64,000 bases of DNA from Bacteroidota bacterium. GTDB taxonomy: Bacteria > Bacteroidota > Bacteroidia > B-17B0 > Aurantibacillaceae. Positions 1-9,644 of this stretch are shown here, in pieces. Location: assembly GCA_013288385.1 (NCBI GenBank), contig JABDBZ010000004.1, positions 1 through 64,000 of the forward strand, read 5' to 3'. How positions within the stretch are numbered: position 1 is the first letter of the stretch; every line of letters starts with the position of its first letter. The translations under genes and the position numbers were made by a program. The notes under the pieces are model-generated. The model did not search any database, had not been told where the DNA came from, and saw only the letters and a list, made by a program, of their open reading frames with translations.

Positions 1-969
1 TGTCCAACTCATACTTGTATTTGTATTATCGCTTATTCCTGTCAATATCGTTGAAGGCTGACGACATTCTAATATTGAAATGGGTGCTGAAATATAAGCA
101 TTTGGTTGTGTTGTGTTTTGTATGATACTAACTGACATTGATGAGACACAATTATTTGTAAGATCTTTAACATACACAACCCATGTACCGGGAACACAAA
201 TAGGATTTTGATTTGGGTTATTAGTAAATACTGGTGTGGCTGTTGCCGGAGGAGGAACAAATGCATAATTCACAGGCGCGTTTATAACAGGAGATGTAAT
301 TACTGTATTTACCTGCATACTCGTACAACTATTTGTACCACAACCAAGCGTAAAATTTGTTGGGCTAGTAATTGCAAAAGATGCTACACCGACTGACGAT
401 GCAACTAAAACAGATTTTGTAGAAACACAACCTGTTATTTGATTTACCGATTTAAACCAATAAACACCGGCAGATCCCGGACAAAATACATTAAGTGTAT
501 TCTGAGCAGCGCCTGCATATATTGTATCGGTATATGAAATTGACATCCGAAACCAACTTGTTATGACGTTTGGTCCCTGATTGCTTGTTCCTGTAAAACA
601 AGATGCCGCGACACCACATGTAATATTTTGAACCGTTGGTGTTACAGCAACTGTTGGTGAGGAAATATTTTGAGAAATTAAAAATGTTTGAGAAGAAGAA
701 GCTAATGTAATTGTGTTTTGCCCTGTTACTGTCCAATTACCGGGCTGTGTTATGTTTACATAATTTCCGGTCAGAGTGCTTCCGGAAGTTGTCCAGGTAT
801 AATTAGTTGGCGCGTTTGAGCTAGTTGTCATTATTACAATGGAATTCAAACAAGTGAGTGTATAATTATTACTTGGTGCACCACAAATAAAAAACTGAGC
901 TTTAAGTGGGGTAATAACAATCAAAAATAAAGCAGATAACAATATGAGTTTAAAATAATTTTTTTTCAT
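1..969 (-). CDS. Secreted Ig/PKD-like repeat protein, C-terminus off the left edge
   Basis: An open frame of 323 codons runs from an ATG at 969 to the window edge with no stop, so the protein is incomplete. The first 25 residues form a signal peptide (MKKN, a leucine/isoleucine core, then PLKAQ). The rest is rich in Thr, Ser, Asn, Val and scattered Cys, with blocks such as NYTWTTSG and GVYWFKSV that resemble Ig-like or PKD-like beta-sandwich repeats of gliding-type adhesins. A T9SS sorting domain is expected beyond the edge but not seen. It is the last gene of a run of secreted proteins on this strand. The specific function is unknown. Confidence 0.8.
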   Translation of the reverse strand, partial: MKKNYFKLILLSALFLIVITPLKAQFFICGAPSNNYTLTCLNSIVIMTTSSNAPTNYTWTTSGSTLTGNYVNITQPGNWTVTGQNTITLASSSQTFLISQNISSPTVAVTPTVQNITCGVAASCFTGTSNQGPNVITSWFRMSISYTDTIYAGAAQNTLNVFCPGSAGVYWFKSVNQITGCVSTKSVLVASSVGVASFAITSPTNFTLGCGTNSCTSMQVNTVITSPVINAPVNYAFVPPPATATPVFTNNPNQNPICVPGTWVVYVKDLTNNCVSSMSVSIIQNTTQPNAYISAPISILECRQPSTILTGISDNTNTSMSWT

Positions 970-1000
970 TTCTTAAGTTTAAATATTCATTAGTAAATTT

Positions 1001-1262
1001 TTATCTCGCGATCACAAACCGTTTATTTATTTCAAAATTATTGCTTCTCGACTTCGCAGTGATTGACATTGACAGTTTCAAAATATAAACGCCATTTGGT
1101 AATTCATTTGTTTTTAAAACTGCTTTATTGGTTTTAAAATTTATTTCTTCTTCGCGAATAAGCTGCCCTATATTATTAAATATTTTAATCGTTATTAAAA
1201 TTATTTGCTTGTTGAATGTTTAAACTGATCGTCAGTTCATCTTTTGTAGGTATAGGGTACAC
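1001..1262 (-). pseudogene. Broken T9SS sorting-domain remnant
   Basis: The minus strand encodes a recognisable type IX sorting domain with no gene in front of it. It begins VYPIPTKDELTISLNI in one frame, shifts by one base near 1193, and continues IKIFNNIGQLIREEE, then NELPNGVYILKLS, and ends KRFVIAR at a TAA at 1001. Stop codons lie directly upstream of the first block, so the body of the parent protein is gone. It sits just after the stop of the SBBP-repeat gene. It is probably the tail of a deleted secreted protein, or a spare sorting-domain cassette left by recombination. Confidence 0.75.
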
Positions 1263-1292
1263 TCATCATTCCTAATGCTAAAACGGCCACAA

Positions 1293-3311
1293 TTATTCTT
1301 TAATGATTTTGTAAACTTTTTTTCGATTATTTGTTTGCAGAGTAAGCAAATAAAGCCCTTTTGGAAAATCTGTAAAATCAATTTCTTCAGTTGGAGAGCC
1401 AGTATCAAAAACTTTTTGCCCCAAAATATTATATACATTAATTGCTTGTATTTCTTTAGAATTAAAATTTAATCTTAATTTATTCTTTACCGGATTTGGA
1501 AATATTGAAACTGAAAGTTCTTCAGAATTTTCTGTTAATCCCGTTGTGCAAAGATCTACTGTAACCATTACTGAATTTGACCTGATGCAGGTTTGAGATA
1601 TATTGCCACTGACAGAATATATTGTAGTACTTGCAGGGCAAACGGTGTACTGGGAAGCGTTGGGACCGGACACCCACGAATAAGTTGTTGCGCCATTAGC
1701 TGTTAACGTAGCGCATTGGCCTGTACAAATTGTAAACGACGGTGTTAATTCCAGCGGGACTTCACAGCGGCCTAATTTTAGAATAATTATATCTGCATTG
1801 TAATTTGGAACTGAAGTAACGATGTTTTGTCCTGCTTCCGTATTAAGATCAATGGTTCCGTAATAATAACCGCAAACATAAATATTATTCCATTGATCGA
1901 CTTCTAAAGAACCCGTTTCAGAATAGGCATTGGACGTTAAACTTTCTATTTGCTTAACCCATAGGAAATTTCCGTTCGAGCTGAAGGCTGAAACATATGC
2001 ATCACCAACTCCTGCACATGATAATGACGTTGTACCAGGACCGGGATCAAAATCGCAAATATTGCCAAAGCCCCCTGTACAGTATATATTACCGCTATTA
2101 TTAATCTGGAAAGAATTACATACATCATTGCCTAAACCTCCAAATGTTTTTGCCCAAATATAATTACCGCTAGCATCAAACTTACAAAAATACGAATCAT
2201 AACCTCCCATACTTGCAATGGTAGTTGTAGAAGGGCCGGGATCAAAATCGACTGTATCCTGAAATCTACCACTTATAAATACATTTCCATTAGAATCTAA
2301 ATGAAGACAGGTCGCAATATTTTGTTGCGGACACGGAAACGAATGTGCCCAAACGAATTGGCCGTTTGAGTTGAGCTTCGTCACGAATGTGTTATAATTA
2401 CCAAGAGAATTAGTTGTCAGACTATATGTCGGTGGGCCCGGGTCAAAATCAATGTATGATGTGGCATTGCTATTTCTGAAAAAGCCAGTAAGATAAATAT
2501 CGCCGGACGTGGCTATTTCACAAGATGTTATTGATCCTGCCGCATTTCCATTTGGATTAGCATTGTCCAAAAGACCTTTTACCCAAATAAAATTACCAGC
2601 CGTATCCAATTTAAGAACGAATGGGTTGTACGATCCTCCACTAGTCATTGTATTCCAAAAAGGCCAGGGATTATAAGGACTGAAGTTAATTGGACCCCCG
2701 TTAGAAGTTCCAAAATCTCCCCCAATCATTAAAATACTATCATTGCGTAGTTTGATAACATTACCAATGCACGTACTCCCTGTAGTACCAATATCCTTGC
2801 ACCATAAAAAATCACCAGAAGCGGTTAGTTTTAAAATGAAACAATGTGAGCTAAAAGGGGCACTGTGGGTTTGAACAGACGTGCTAGGGTCGAAATCTAC
2901 ATCGTCATTAAAGTATCCAGTGAAATATATATTATTTTGACTGTCAAAACATAGGCTTTTTGGCCATGTAAGTCCAGTTCCACCAATTCTTTTTACCCAA
3001 ATAAAATTTCCAACTGAATCCAATTTCAGAATGAACATGTCGTACCCATATTGACTTGTTGATGTCAAATTTGAAACTCCGAGGCCGTTATCGAAATCTA
3101 CAGTACCGCTAAATGTTCCTACGGTATACAAATTACCTTTACTATCAATAGCACTTGCAACCGCAACGTCAATATCCGTACTGCCCATTGTTTTTGACCA
3201 GTTGTAAATCTGGCAAAACACATTCTTCGGAAAAAGTATGCTGAGAAAAAAGAAAGCCACAAGCACTAAGTGCTTGTGGCTTTTTAAATGACTATGAAGT
3301 TTATTTTGCAA
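1293..3311 (-). CDS. SBBP-type beta-propeller protein with T9SS sorting domain
   Basis: Secreted protein of about 670 residues. After a signal peptide (cleavage near residue 34, VFCQ) there are about seven repeats of the pattern F-hydrophobic-KLD-x-x-GNFIWVK followed by GNIY-x-x-G-x-F and VDFDPGP, typical of SBBP seven-blade propellers. An Ig/PKD-like segment with paired Cys follows, then a C-terminal sorting domain (IFPNPVKNKL, VYNILGQKVF, FPKGLYLL). The start is uncertain: there is no ATG before the mature part, and the listed start is a TTG at 3311 that overlaps the upstream stop codon. A strong hairpin (3253-3283) lies inside the signal-peptide codons. It is probably surface-exposed or released; ligand unknown. 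Confidence 0.8.
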   Translation of the reverse strand: MQNKLHSHLKSHKHLVLVAFFFLSILFPKNVFCQIYNWSKTMGSTDIDVAVASAIDSKGNLYTVGTFSGTVDFDNGLGVSNLTSTSQYGYDMFILKLDSVGNFIWVKRIGGTGLTWPKSLCFDSQNNIYFTGYFNDDVDFDPSTSVQTHSAPFSSHCFILKLTASGDFLWCKDIGTTGSTCIGNVIKLRNDSILMIGGDFGTSNGGPINFSPYNPWPFWNTMTSGGSYNPFVLKLDTAGNFIWVKGLLDNANPNGNAAGSITSCEIATSGDIYLTGFFRNSNATSYIDFDPGPPTYSLTTNSLGNYNTFVTKLNSNGQFVWAHSFPCPQQNIATCLHLDSNGNVFISGRFQDTVDFDPGPSTTTIASMGGYDSYFCKFDASGNYIWAKTFGGLGNDVCNSFQINNSGNIYCTGGFGNICDFDPGPGTTSLSCAGVGDAYVSAFSSNGNFLWVKQIESLTSNAYSETGSLEVDQWNNIYVCGYYYGTIDLNTEAGQNIVTSVPNYNADIIILKLGRCEVPLELTPSFTICTGQCATLTANGATTYSWVSGPNASQYTVCPASTTIYSVSGNISQTCIRSNSVMVTVDLCTTGLTENSEELSVSIFPNPVKNKLRLNFNSKEIQAINVYNILGQKVFDTGSPTEEIDFTDFPKGLYLLTLQTNNRKKVYKIIKE
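3253..3286 (-). terminator. Intrinsic terminator inside the next gene's signal-peptide codons
   Basis: A perfect 14-bp stem (arms 3253-3266 and 3270-3283, loop of 3 nt) is followed on the minus strand by a T-rich run. It would end transcription of the 248-residue gene that stops at 3301. It also encodes residues of the signal peptide of the downstream SBBP gene, so expression of that gene would need read-through or an internal promoter. A-tracts on both sides could make it bidirectional. Confidence 0.7.
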
Positions 3312-4047
3312 TTACCAGTTTTTTAGTCTGTTTATCATTGGCAGAATCTATGATGGTTACAAAATAAATCCCATTATATAAATCAAGATCGAGATTTGCT
3401 TTGTAATTGCTTGTTTGAACCTTTTTGTTAACCAAAATCCTTCCGTTTACATCTGTAACCTTAATGGTTAAATATTCAGTTGGGTTCTTACTTACTAAAG
3501 TTACAAAATTATTTGCAGGATTTGGGTAAATAGAAATATTTTGAAAAGAATTTAATTCATTTACATTTATTCCAGCATCATTACAATTATAAGAAGGTAT
3601 GGAAATACTCGAACAAGAAACCATTGAAATTAAACTACTTGTAGATTGATTTACAATTACTGCATTTGGTTCATAATAAATATGTAAGACACCCATTAAT
3701 GGGTTAGGGAGAATCGTTAAAGTTCCAGTGTTTTTAACGTAACACACTAAATAAGCAATACTATAATTAAAATTACTAATGTAATGGGAATTAGAATTTA
3801 TGATTGCGTTACGACCATTACCTTGAAGTGTATCATATAGAATTGTTCTTGGACAACTAAGTAAAACAATTTCGTCTGGAATAGTTGAAGCAGCAATTGT
3901 GTAAGTTGTATTTCCTATAAAAGTATAAGTTGGAATTACTGTTGCTTGGTTACAACTCAATGAAGGGGCACTATTTACTTGTGCCTTAGGTGAAAAATAC
4001 CAACACATTAATAAAATAGTTAAATTTATTTTAATATTTATTGCCAT
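3301..4047 (-). CDS. Small secreted protein with T9SS sorting domain
   Basis: A 248-residue protein with an N-terminal signal peptide (hydrophobic stretch ending in PKAQ near residue 23) and a classical type IX sorting domain over the last 75 residues (ISIYPNPANNFV, VTDVNGRILVNK, LYNGIYFVTI, KKLVIAK). The middle part has no family I recognise; it carries several Cys and is Ser/Thr/Asn rich. It starts one base after the stop of the preceding 423-residue gene, so the two are probably co-transcribed. Part of its sorting domain is identical at DNA level to that of the 1453-residue gene upstream. Confidence 0.8.
   Translation of the reverse strand: MAINIKINLTILLMCWYFSPKAQVNSAPSLSCNQATVIPTYTFIGNTTYTIAASTIPDEIVLLSCPRTILYDTLQGNGRNAIINSNSHYISNFNYSIAYLVCYVKNTGTLTILPNPLMGVLHIYYEPNAVIVNQSTSSLISMVSCSSISIPSYNCNDAGINVNELNSFQNISIYPNPANNFVTLVSKNPTEYLTIKVTDVNGRILVNKKVQTSNYKANLDLDLYNGIYFVTIIDSANDKQTKKLVIAK
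3483..3525 (-). repeat. 43-bp copy of sorting-domain repeat (copy 1)
   Basis: Forty-three bases identical to 5465-5507. On the minus strand they encode PNPANNFVTLVSKN at the start of the T9SS sorting domain. The flanking bases differ, which points to gene conversion or recent duplication of this cassette between two neighbouring secreted genes. Confidence 0.85.
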
Positions 4048-4048
4048 T

Positions 4049-5320
4049 TTAATTCTTAATAATTTTCTTCATTAGACTAAAATCATTTTCATTTTTAAAT
4101 TGCAAATAGTAACAACCCGACTTCAATTCTGAAATATTAATTTTCTGTTTTTTATTTAAAAGTAAGATACTTTTAACTTCCCTTCCCAATAAATCTAATA
4201 ATTTTATTTCTTGAGGTTTTGTAAATAATTTATCACTTTTAAGATCGATTTGAATTTCTTCTTTCGCAGGATTTGGATAAACATATAATTCATAATTAAT
4301 AACTCCAACTTCATTGATTCCAGTAGCACTTTGATTAACTATAACTGTATCCCATTTAATCATACCACATATGTCCTGTTTTACAATATATGTTGTAGTA
4401 GTTGTTGGCTTCACCCACAATCCTGCAACTGTATCAATCGCTGTTGTTGTATTTGGTAATTTATACCACATGCAATCTTCATCGATTCCTATGTCAGGTT
4501 GACGACCTATAAAAACACTATCTCCGGGAATGCACCATAGATCAGGACCTGCGTATGCAGGTAAATTAAGTTCGATTATACTAACATCGTCAATATAAAC
4601 GTCTGCACCCATAGTTGAAGAGGGCATGTTTAATTGAATAGTATTGGTATTTGCTGTACTTTTAAAATTTCCAAGTAATAGATATTTTTCAGTACCGATA
4701 GCAGTAAATGTCCCCGTTATCGGAACCCAATTTAAAGTATCAGTTATAACTCCCGTATTATTCTGTACTTGAGGAGTTAAATATGTAAGAGGAGTGCTGG
4801 AATAAATAATTGTGTCCAAACTACTTCCACCAAAATACATCCCATAGCTATCAATTGCGATCTTATTATTATTTGTATTATTGATATAATATTTAGCACA
4901 ATATGCAGTGTTCGGTTTCAAAAATTCTTTCAAACGATTACGTGGATATCCAACGGCGTTCAAAGGACTACAAGCAGGACCAGTACATAAAAATGTTGCT
5001 AAAATATAGACTTTACCAGTTCGTGGGTATTGAAACCCATAACTACAATATGGAGCATTACCTAAACCGGGATCGGTTGAAACTAAAAAATAAGCTACAC
5101 CGTTAGTGTCTATCGGTTGCCAATAGCTTACCGCATCATAAAGTGTTGAAGCTGTTGTTGAACTTAAACTCTCAAAACTAGGGTTACTTACATAGTTAAC
5201 TATTTGAGATTTACTATTAAACGAAAGTAAAAAACCTACAAGCAATAAAATTTGCTTGCAGATTTTAGTATAATTAAAAATGTTATTTTGAAATAACCAG
5301 TTTTTTAATTGTTTTTTCAT
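4049..5320 (-). CDS. Secreted carbohydrate-binding-like protein with T9SS sorting domain
   Basis: A 423-residue secreted protein. A long N-region precedes the hydrophobic signal core (ILLLVGFLLSF, ending KSQ near residue 39). The mature part begins with VSNPSFESLS and later has ADVYIDDVSIIEL, the usual frame of jelly-roll carbohydrate-binding modules in Bacteroidota. A short AGPDLWCIPGDSVFIG segment (PKD/gliding-type) follows, then a sorting domain from about residue 350 (VYPNPAKEEIQI, LLDLLGREVKS, LKSGCYYLQF). The ATG at 5320 overlaps the upstream gene by 38 bp, and a terminator-like hairpin falls inside its signal-peptide codons. Confidence 0.8.
   Translation of the reverse strand: MKKQLKNWLFQNNIFNYTKICKQILLLVGFLLSFNSKSQIVNYVSNPSFESLSSTTASTLYDAVSYWQPIDTNGVAYFLVSTDPGLGNAPYCSYGFQYPRTGKVYILATFLCTGPACSPLNAVGYPRNRLKEFLKPNTAYCAKYYINNTNNNKIAIDSYGMYFGGSSLDTIIYSSTPLTYLTPQVQNNTGVITDTLNWVPITGTFTAIGTEKYLLLGNFKSTANTNTIQLNMPSSTMGADVYIDDVSIIELNLPAYAGPDLWCIPGDSVFIGRQPDIGIDEDCMWYKLPNTTTAIDTVAGLWVKPTTTTTYIVKQDICGMIKWDTVIVNQSATGINEVGVINYELYVYPNPAKEEIQIDLKSDKLFTKPQEIKLLDLLGREVKSILLLNKKQKINISELKSGCYYLQFKNENDFSLMKKIIKN
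5228..5261 (-). terminator. Intrinsic terminator inside the 423-residue gene's signal-peptide codons
   Basis: A 10-bp stem with one G-T pair (arms 5236-5245 and 5252-5261, loop 6 nt) is followed on the minus strand by six T. It sits about 20 nt after the stop of the 1453-residue gene and inside the 5' coding part of the next gene, the same arrangement as at 3253-3286. Confidence 0.6.
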
Positions 5321-8300
5321 TTTTTGAATTCGTTATTTTCACAAAGTACATACCATTACTTAAGTCAAGATTCAGATCTCCTGAATAACCATCCGTTCGG
5401 ATATTTTTATTTAAGAGTATTTTACCATTCAGATCACTCACCTCTATTATTAAGTTTTCATTTTGGTTCTTACTTACTAAAGTTACAAAATTATTTGCAG
5501 GATTTGGAAACAAACTACAGTCCCATGTTTTAGTTAAATTAGAGTTTATATTATTTCCTGGTATGTTTTGAGCTCTGCCAAGACCGCCACCGCCTCCACC
5601 ATAACATCCATCATAAAAATTAAACGCAGTCGAATAAATATAATTGTACAAGGCACGCCCTTGGTAAATTGCTGGCCCATAATAACCCGGACATGCATTG
5701 GCGAGATAATATAAACTCAAACTATCATAATAAGAGAAATCATCCGTTTCATAATTATAATACAAATTATAAAAAGTCTGATAATAATATTCAACCCCAT
5801 TTGCCGGAGAAACAGCAGAATTTAAACTATAAGCTGTAGCAAAATCACCTACACAAAAAGCATCTTCTACTTGTTTTAAAACATCAATAGTAGTTCCTCT
5901 GAAACTGTCACAGAAATTTATATAAGTGGAATCACTATTTCTAATACTGTCGTGATCCATTAAAAAACGGTAAGAATTTGTATTTGCTATATAGATATAA
6001 TTTACGTCTGTCACAGAATCTAATGGCATAATTAAATTTGAAATAATTGTACTTGTTACAGGAGTCGCACAAGAATAGGTTCCTGTTGTTGTAAAAGTAG
6101 TATTTGGAGCATTATAAAATTGATTTGGAAGAACGTTACCAGAAGAGGTTGGTACTGACCAAGGACTAGAACTTTTTATCCATAATGGGGAAGTTATGGC
6201 ATTACTATTATCGGAATACCCTCCAAATGTGCCACTCCAACTACCGTTCCAGGCATTGTCTATCGGATGCCCGCTGCTTCCCTGAACACCAATAAAACCA
6301 TTATTACTTAAAACTAATCCGATTGAATGAGTCTGCATAGAATTGCCTGCCCATGTAGCACCAAGGTTTGTATTATCAAAAACAAATCCTTTATAACTTT
6401 CGCTTAAGTAATTGCATGTTGTTGTCCCTGTTACATTATAAGATTCAAAAAGTAAAGAAACTAATGCGTTTGTTGTAGAAACAGCAGAGAGTGTATTGGT
6501 TTTTATTAAACCAACAGAATTATTGTAGAATTTAATGGCGTTTTGGCTTGCTGAAAACGCATTGTCCTCTTGAAGAGTGATTGTATTTTCGTTTATTGTA
6601 GCAGGGAAAGTAGTTTTACTTATACCATTAACATCAATACCTCTGTATACATTATTTAATGTGTTGGTTACAATAACAAAGCCTGTATTCGTAGAAATAC
6701 TTAATAAGTTTGTAATTGGTAAAGAAATGCTGATTGCTTTGTTGACATATTCATTACCAATAGTTGTTGTAGGATTTATCTGAGCACCAATATAATTGTC
6801 CTTGATTTCGATGCTTTGCGCATAAATTCCATAACCGGAAGAAGAACTGCCATAAGTATATGTATTTAAACTTAAAGGAATATTGATCGCCGTATTGATG
6901 TTGGCAATACTGTTATTCCAAATGGTATAAAACATTCTATTTGATCTTAAAGAAATACCAGTATTACCCGGAGCAACTGTTGTTGTATTGGTATTACTTT
7001 GAGTACTTCTGAATGTAGCATACTTACAATCGAAAGAATATACGTTGTCACAGTTTACCGCGTAATGACAATCATAAAATCTGTTTGCATAACTTGGATT
7101 GGTTGTATTAGAAGTTAAACTAAGTTGAGAATTGAAATTACCGGTTGCAATATCCCTTATACCATTACCTCCAAATAAATAAGAATATGGTGGTACTGCT
7201 AATGCGATTGTATATTGCTGCGTATTTTGAAACACATTATTTAAACTCAAAACATTACAATTTGTTGCTTGAATACCTTGTCCTAATGCATCAAATATAT
7301 TAAAATCAGTTGCAGTGGTTGTTCTTCCAATTTGAATTGGATTAAACGAATAAGTGCCAAGTGTATTTCCAACCGTATTTAATTGTATCCCTATTTGAGA
7401 TGATTGAGCACTGTAAGGACTTTTTAAATTGGAAATTGGAAAGCTTTGTATTAAATAAGGTGGGGCTAATCCGTCTGTAGCACTTGATGCTGTTCTCATA
7501 CTGGTTCCTGTGGTTGTGCAAGTTGGCCAACTAGTTGGTGTAAACGTAATTGTTCGACTGGTAAATACATTGTCGTGTATATTAAATGGATAAACGCTTT
7601 GGTTTCTTTGGTAATTGTAAACATTAATAGCAACATAGTTTCTATTAAATGTGGTAAATTGAGCATTAATTATTCCCGTTACGGCAGATATAGTAGATGT
7701 AATATGATTAGAGGCATCAATACCGACAATTGCGTCTTCAAATAAATTGTCGTTGTATCCTGCACCAATTGAAAACATTTCAACTCTTCCTCCATCTTCA
7801 ATTACAATTCCTTGCCACATATCTGAACATCCATATAGATGACAGCTTTCTATTGCCAAAGCGCCTCCTGGTTTCACTGTAATTTTTACATTCGGAGCAA
7901 ACAGATATTCCGCGTTCTGAAAAGTTGTTGTTACTCCTGGAGGAATTTCAATATCATTATTAAATACGTATGATGCTGTTACTACTGAACTTGTCGTAAA
8001 TGCGTTTCCATTAAACGCAGTCACCGTTGATGTACAACAAGCTGAGTTTACATTTACTGCTACAGTTTGAGTGCCCACACACCCTTGACTGTTTGCAGTT
8101 ACAGTGTATATTGTTGTGACTGTTGGTGTGACAACTAGCGTGCTTGTTGAATAATTTCCTGGTTGCCAAGTATAACTGATAGAAATTGTATTAGTGGCTG
8201 AAGCGGATAAAGTTGTTACAGTCTGTCCTAAATTTGAGCACAAAGTTACACTTGTTGTTGAAGCACTAACATTGTTTTCATTTGTTACTGCGACTTGTGC

Positions 8301-9644
8301 AGAAATAGTTATCGTTTGAACACATGAAGTACCAAACGTATAAGTATAAACAATCGGATAAACTCCATTAGACAAATTTTGCGAGGCATTAAAACTATAA
8401 TTTCCGACACTACTTGTAACCCCAGTTCCTGTAAATGTTCCACCACCCGGAGCAGCTAAACTATTCAAACTAATTACTTGTTGTTGGCATATTACAGCAG
8501 GTAGAGTGAATGTTAAAGCAGGAGGAGCTTCTTTTACACTAACTTGATCAATATACAGATAGTTAAAATTATGGTTTGGAGAAGAATAATTACAAGCCGT
8601 GAAAGTTGGAGGTGTAACAGTTGAACTTGGTATTGCAGATGTTGTTTTTCCAATTGTCAAGTATTGTTCTCCACCACCGGCGTTATATAAAAAAGAAACT
8701 AATTGCCAATTAGTATAATCATTTAAAATTGTTGTATTGGTTGTCGAAGCTGCTGGAGAATAATTTGTGATTAAAAAAGAACTATTTGTATTGTATATTT
8801 GACCACTAGTTAAAAATATACCTATTTCGTCAACTTTAAGATTGTATCCAGTAGCCTTTTTTACCCAAAAAGAAATGCTATAGGTTTTAGTAGCTTGTAA
8901 AGTTGATGAAAGCTTAGTTTCTAAATACTCGCTATAATTACTGGGGTATACTTCATTTAAAATAATTCCGGCATAGTTATTTCCTAAAAAGGGATTTGAA
9001 TACCCAACTCCATTACAAGGCACACTTGGAAACGGGTATAAACTTGAAAATGTGGAAAACAAATCCGATGATCCACCGTCGTTTGCGCTCGCCCAATTTT
9101 GAGCCCAGCCCTGATTAATACCTGCTTGAGTTGTTGGAACCTGATTTATACACTCGAATCCTCCATCACATACTAATTCGCATCCAGTCGGCAAACTACA
9201 TGTTAATGTTGAACATCCTAGTGTATTTGAATTGGTAAAAGTAAAATACTTTCCAAGAGAATATACAAGATAATCAGGTGAAGTATAATTAAGTAATTTT
9301 ATTAAATAACTGTTTCCAACTGTAAGAGTAGGTGTAATCAAACTAATAGTATCATTTGAAACATTAACTGTTGGGCTAAGCATTGTCAGTGTGCTACAAT
9401 TATTTTCATAGAGCTGTATGTAAGTATGTCCGACAGAATAATTATAAACTTTTAATTTAATAATTAGTCTACTAAAATCAGCATCAAACTTCAACCATCT
9501 TTCACTAGTGGAAAAGGAATCTACATATTGCCACCCATTATCATGGATTGGAAGAAGAATCGGACTCGAACATGTTTGCGATTTGATTTGAAAAGTGATT
9601 ATTGTCAGAAAGACAATACATAGGATGTGTTTTAGTTTTTTCAT
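5283..9644 (-). CDS. Giant secreted beta-helix/Ig adhesin-like protein with T9SS sorting domain
   Basis: A 1453-residue protein with signal peptide (MKKLKHILCIVFLTIITFQIKSQ). Residues about 150-370 look like a carbohydrate-binding jelly roll (CDGGFECINQ, then NYLYIDQVSVKEAP). Residues about 380-540 are Ig/PKD-like. From about 560 to 1200 there is a long Asn/Thr-rich region with recurring hydrophobic steps of right-handed beta-helix type (phrases like ENTITLQEDNAFSASQNAIKFYNN). A Gly-rich YGGGGGGLG stretch precedes the C-terminal sorting domain (LFPNPANNFVT to KKLVISK). It is probably displayed on or released from the cell surface. It is the first gene of a four-gene run. No catalytic motif was seen. 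Confidence 0.8.
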   Translation of the reverse strand: MKKLKHILCIVFLTIITFQIKSQTCSSPILLPIHDNGWQYVDSFSTSERWLKFDADFSRLIIKLKVYNYSVGHTYIQLYENNCSTLTMLSPTVNVSNDTISLITPTLTVGNSYLIKLLNYTSPDYLVYSLGKYFTFTNSNTLGCSTLTCSLPTGCELVCDGGFECINQVPTTQAGINQGWAQNWASANDGGSSDLFSTFSSLYPFPSVPCNGVGYSNPFLGNNYAGIILNEVYPSNYSEYLETKLSSTLQATKTYSISFWVKKATGYNLKVDEIGIFLTSGQIYNTNSSFLITNYSPAASTTNTTILNDYTNWQLVSFLYNAGGGEQYLTIGKTTSAIPSSTVTPPTFTACNYSSPNHNFNYLYIDQVSVKEAPPALTFTLPAVICQQQVISLNSLAAPGGGTFTGTGVTSSVGNYSFNASQNLSNGVYPIVYTYTFGTSCVQTITISAQVAVTNENNVSASTTSVTLCSNLGQTVTTLSASATNTISISYTWQPGNYSTSTLVVTPTVTTIYTVTANSQGCVGTQTVAVNVNSACCTSTVTAFNGNAFTTSSVVTASYVFNNDIEIPPGVTTTFQNAEYLFAPNVKITVKPGGALAIESCHLYGCSDMWQGIVIEDGGRVEMFSIGAGYNDNLFEDAIVGIDASNHITSTISAVTGIINAQFTTFNRNYVAINVYNYQRNQSVYPFNIHDNVFTSRTITFTPTSWPTCTTTGTSMRTASSATDGLAPPYLIQSFPISNLKSPYSAQSSQIGIQLNTVGNTLGTYSFNPIQIGRTTTATDFNIFDALGQGIQATNCNVLSLNNVFQNTQQYTIALAVPPYSYLFGGNGIRDIATGNFNSQLSLTSNTTNPSYANRFYDCHYAVNCDNVYSFDCKYATFRSTQSNTNTTTVAPGNTGISLRSNRMFYTIWNNSIANINTAINIPLSLNTYTYGSSSSGYGIYAQSIEIKDNYIGAQINPTTTIGNEYVNKAISISLPITNLLSISTNTGFVIVTNTLNNVYRGIDVNGISKTTFPATINENTITLQEDNAFSASQNAIKFYNNSVGLIKTNTLSAVSTTNALVSLLFESYNVTGTTTCNYLSESYKGFVFDNTNLGATWAGNSMQTHSIGLVLSNNGFIGVQGSSGHPIDNAWNGSWSGTFGGYSDNSNAITSPLWIKSSSPWSVPTSSGNVLPNQFYNAPNTTFTTTGTYSCATPVTSTIISNLIMPLDSVTDVNYIYIANTNSYRFLMDHDSIRNSDSTYINFCDSFRGTTIDVLKQVEDAFCVGDFATAYSLNSAVSPANGVEYYYQTFYNLYYNYETDDFSYYDSLSLYYLANACPGYYGPAIYQGRALYNYIYSTAFNFYDGCYGGGGGGLGRAQNIPGNNINSNLTKTWDCSLFPNPANNFVTLVSKNQNENLIIEVSDLNGKILLNKNIRTDGYSGDLNLDLSNGMYFVKITNSKNEKTIKKLVISK
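5465..5507 (-). repeat. 43-bp copy of sorting-domain repeat (copy 2)
   Basis: Identical to 3483-3525; encodes the first strand of the sorting domain of the 1453-residue protein. Confidence 0.85.
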
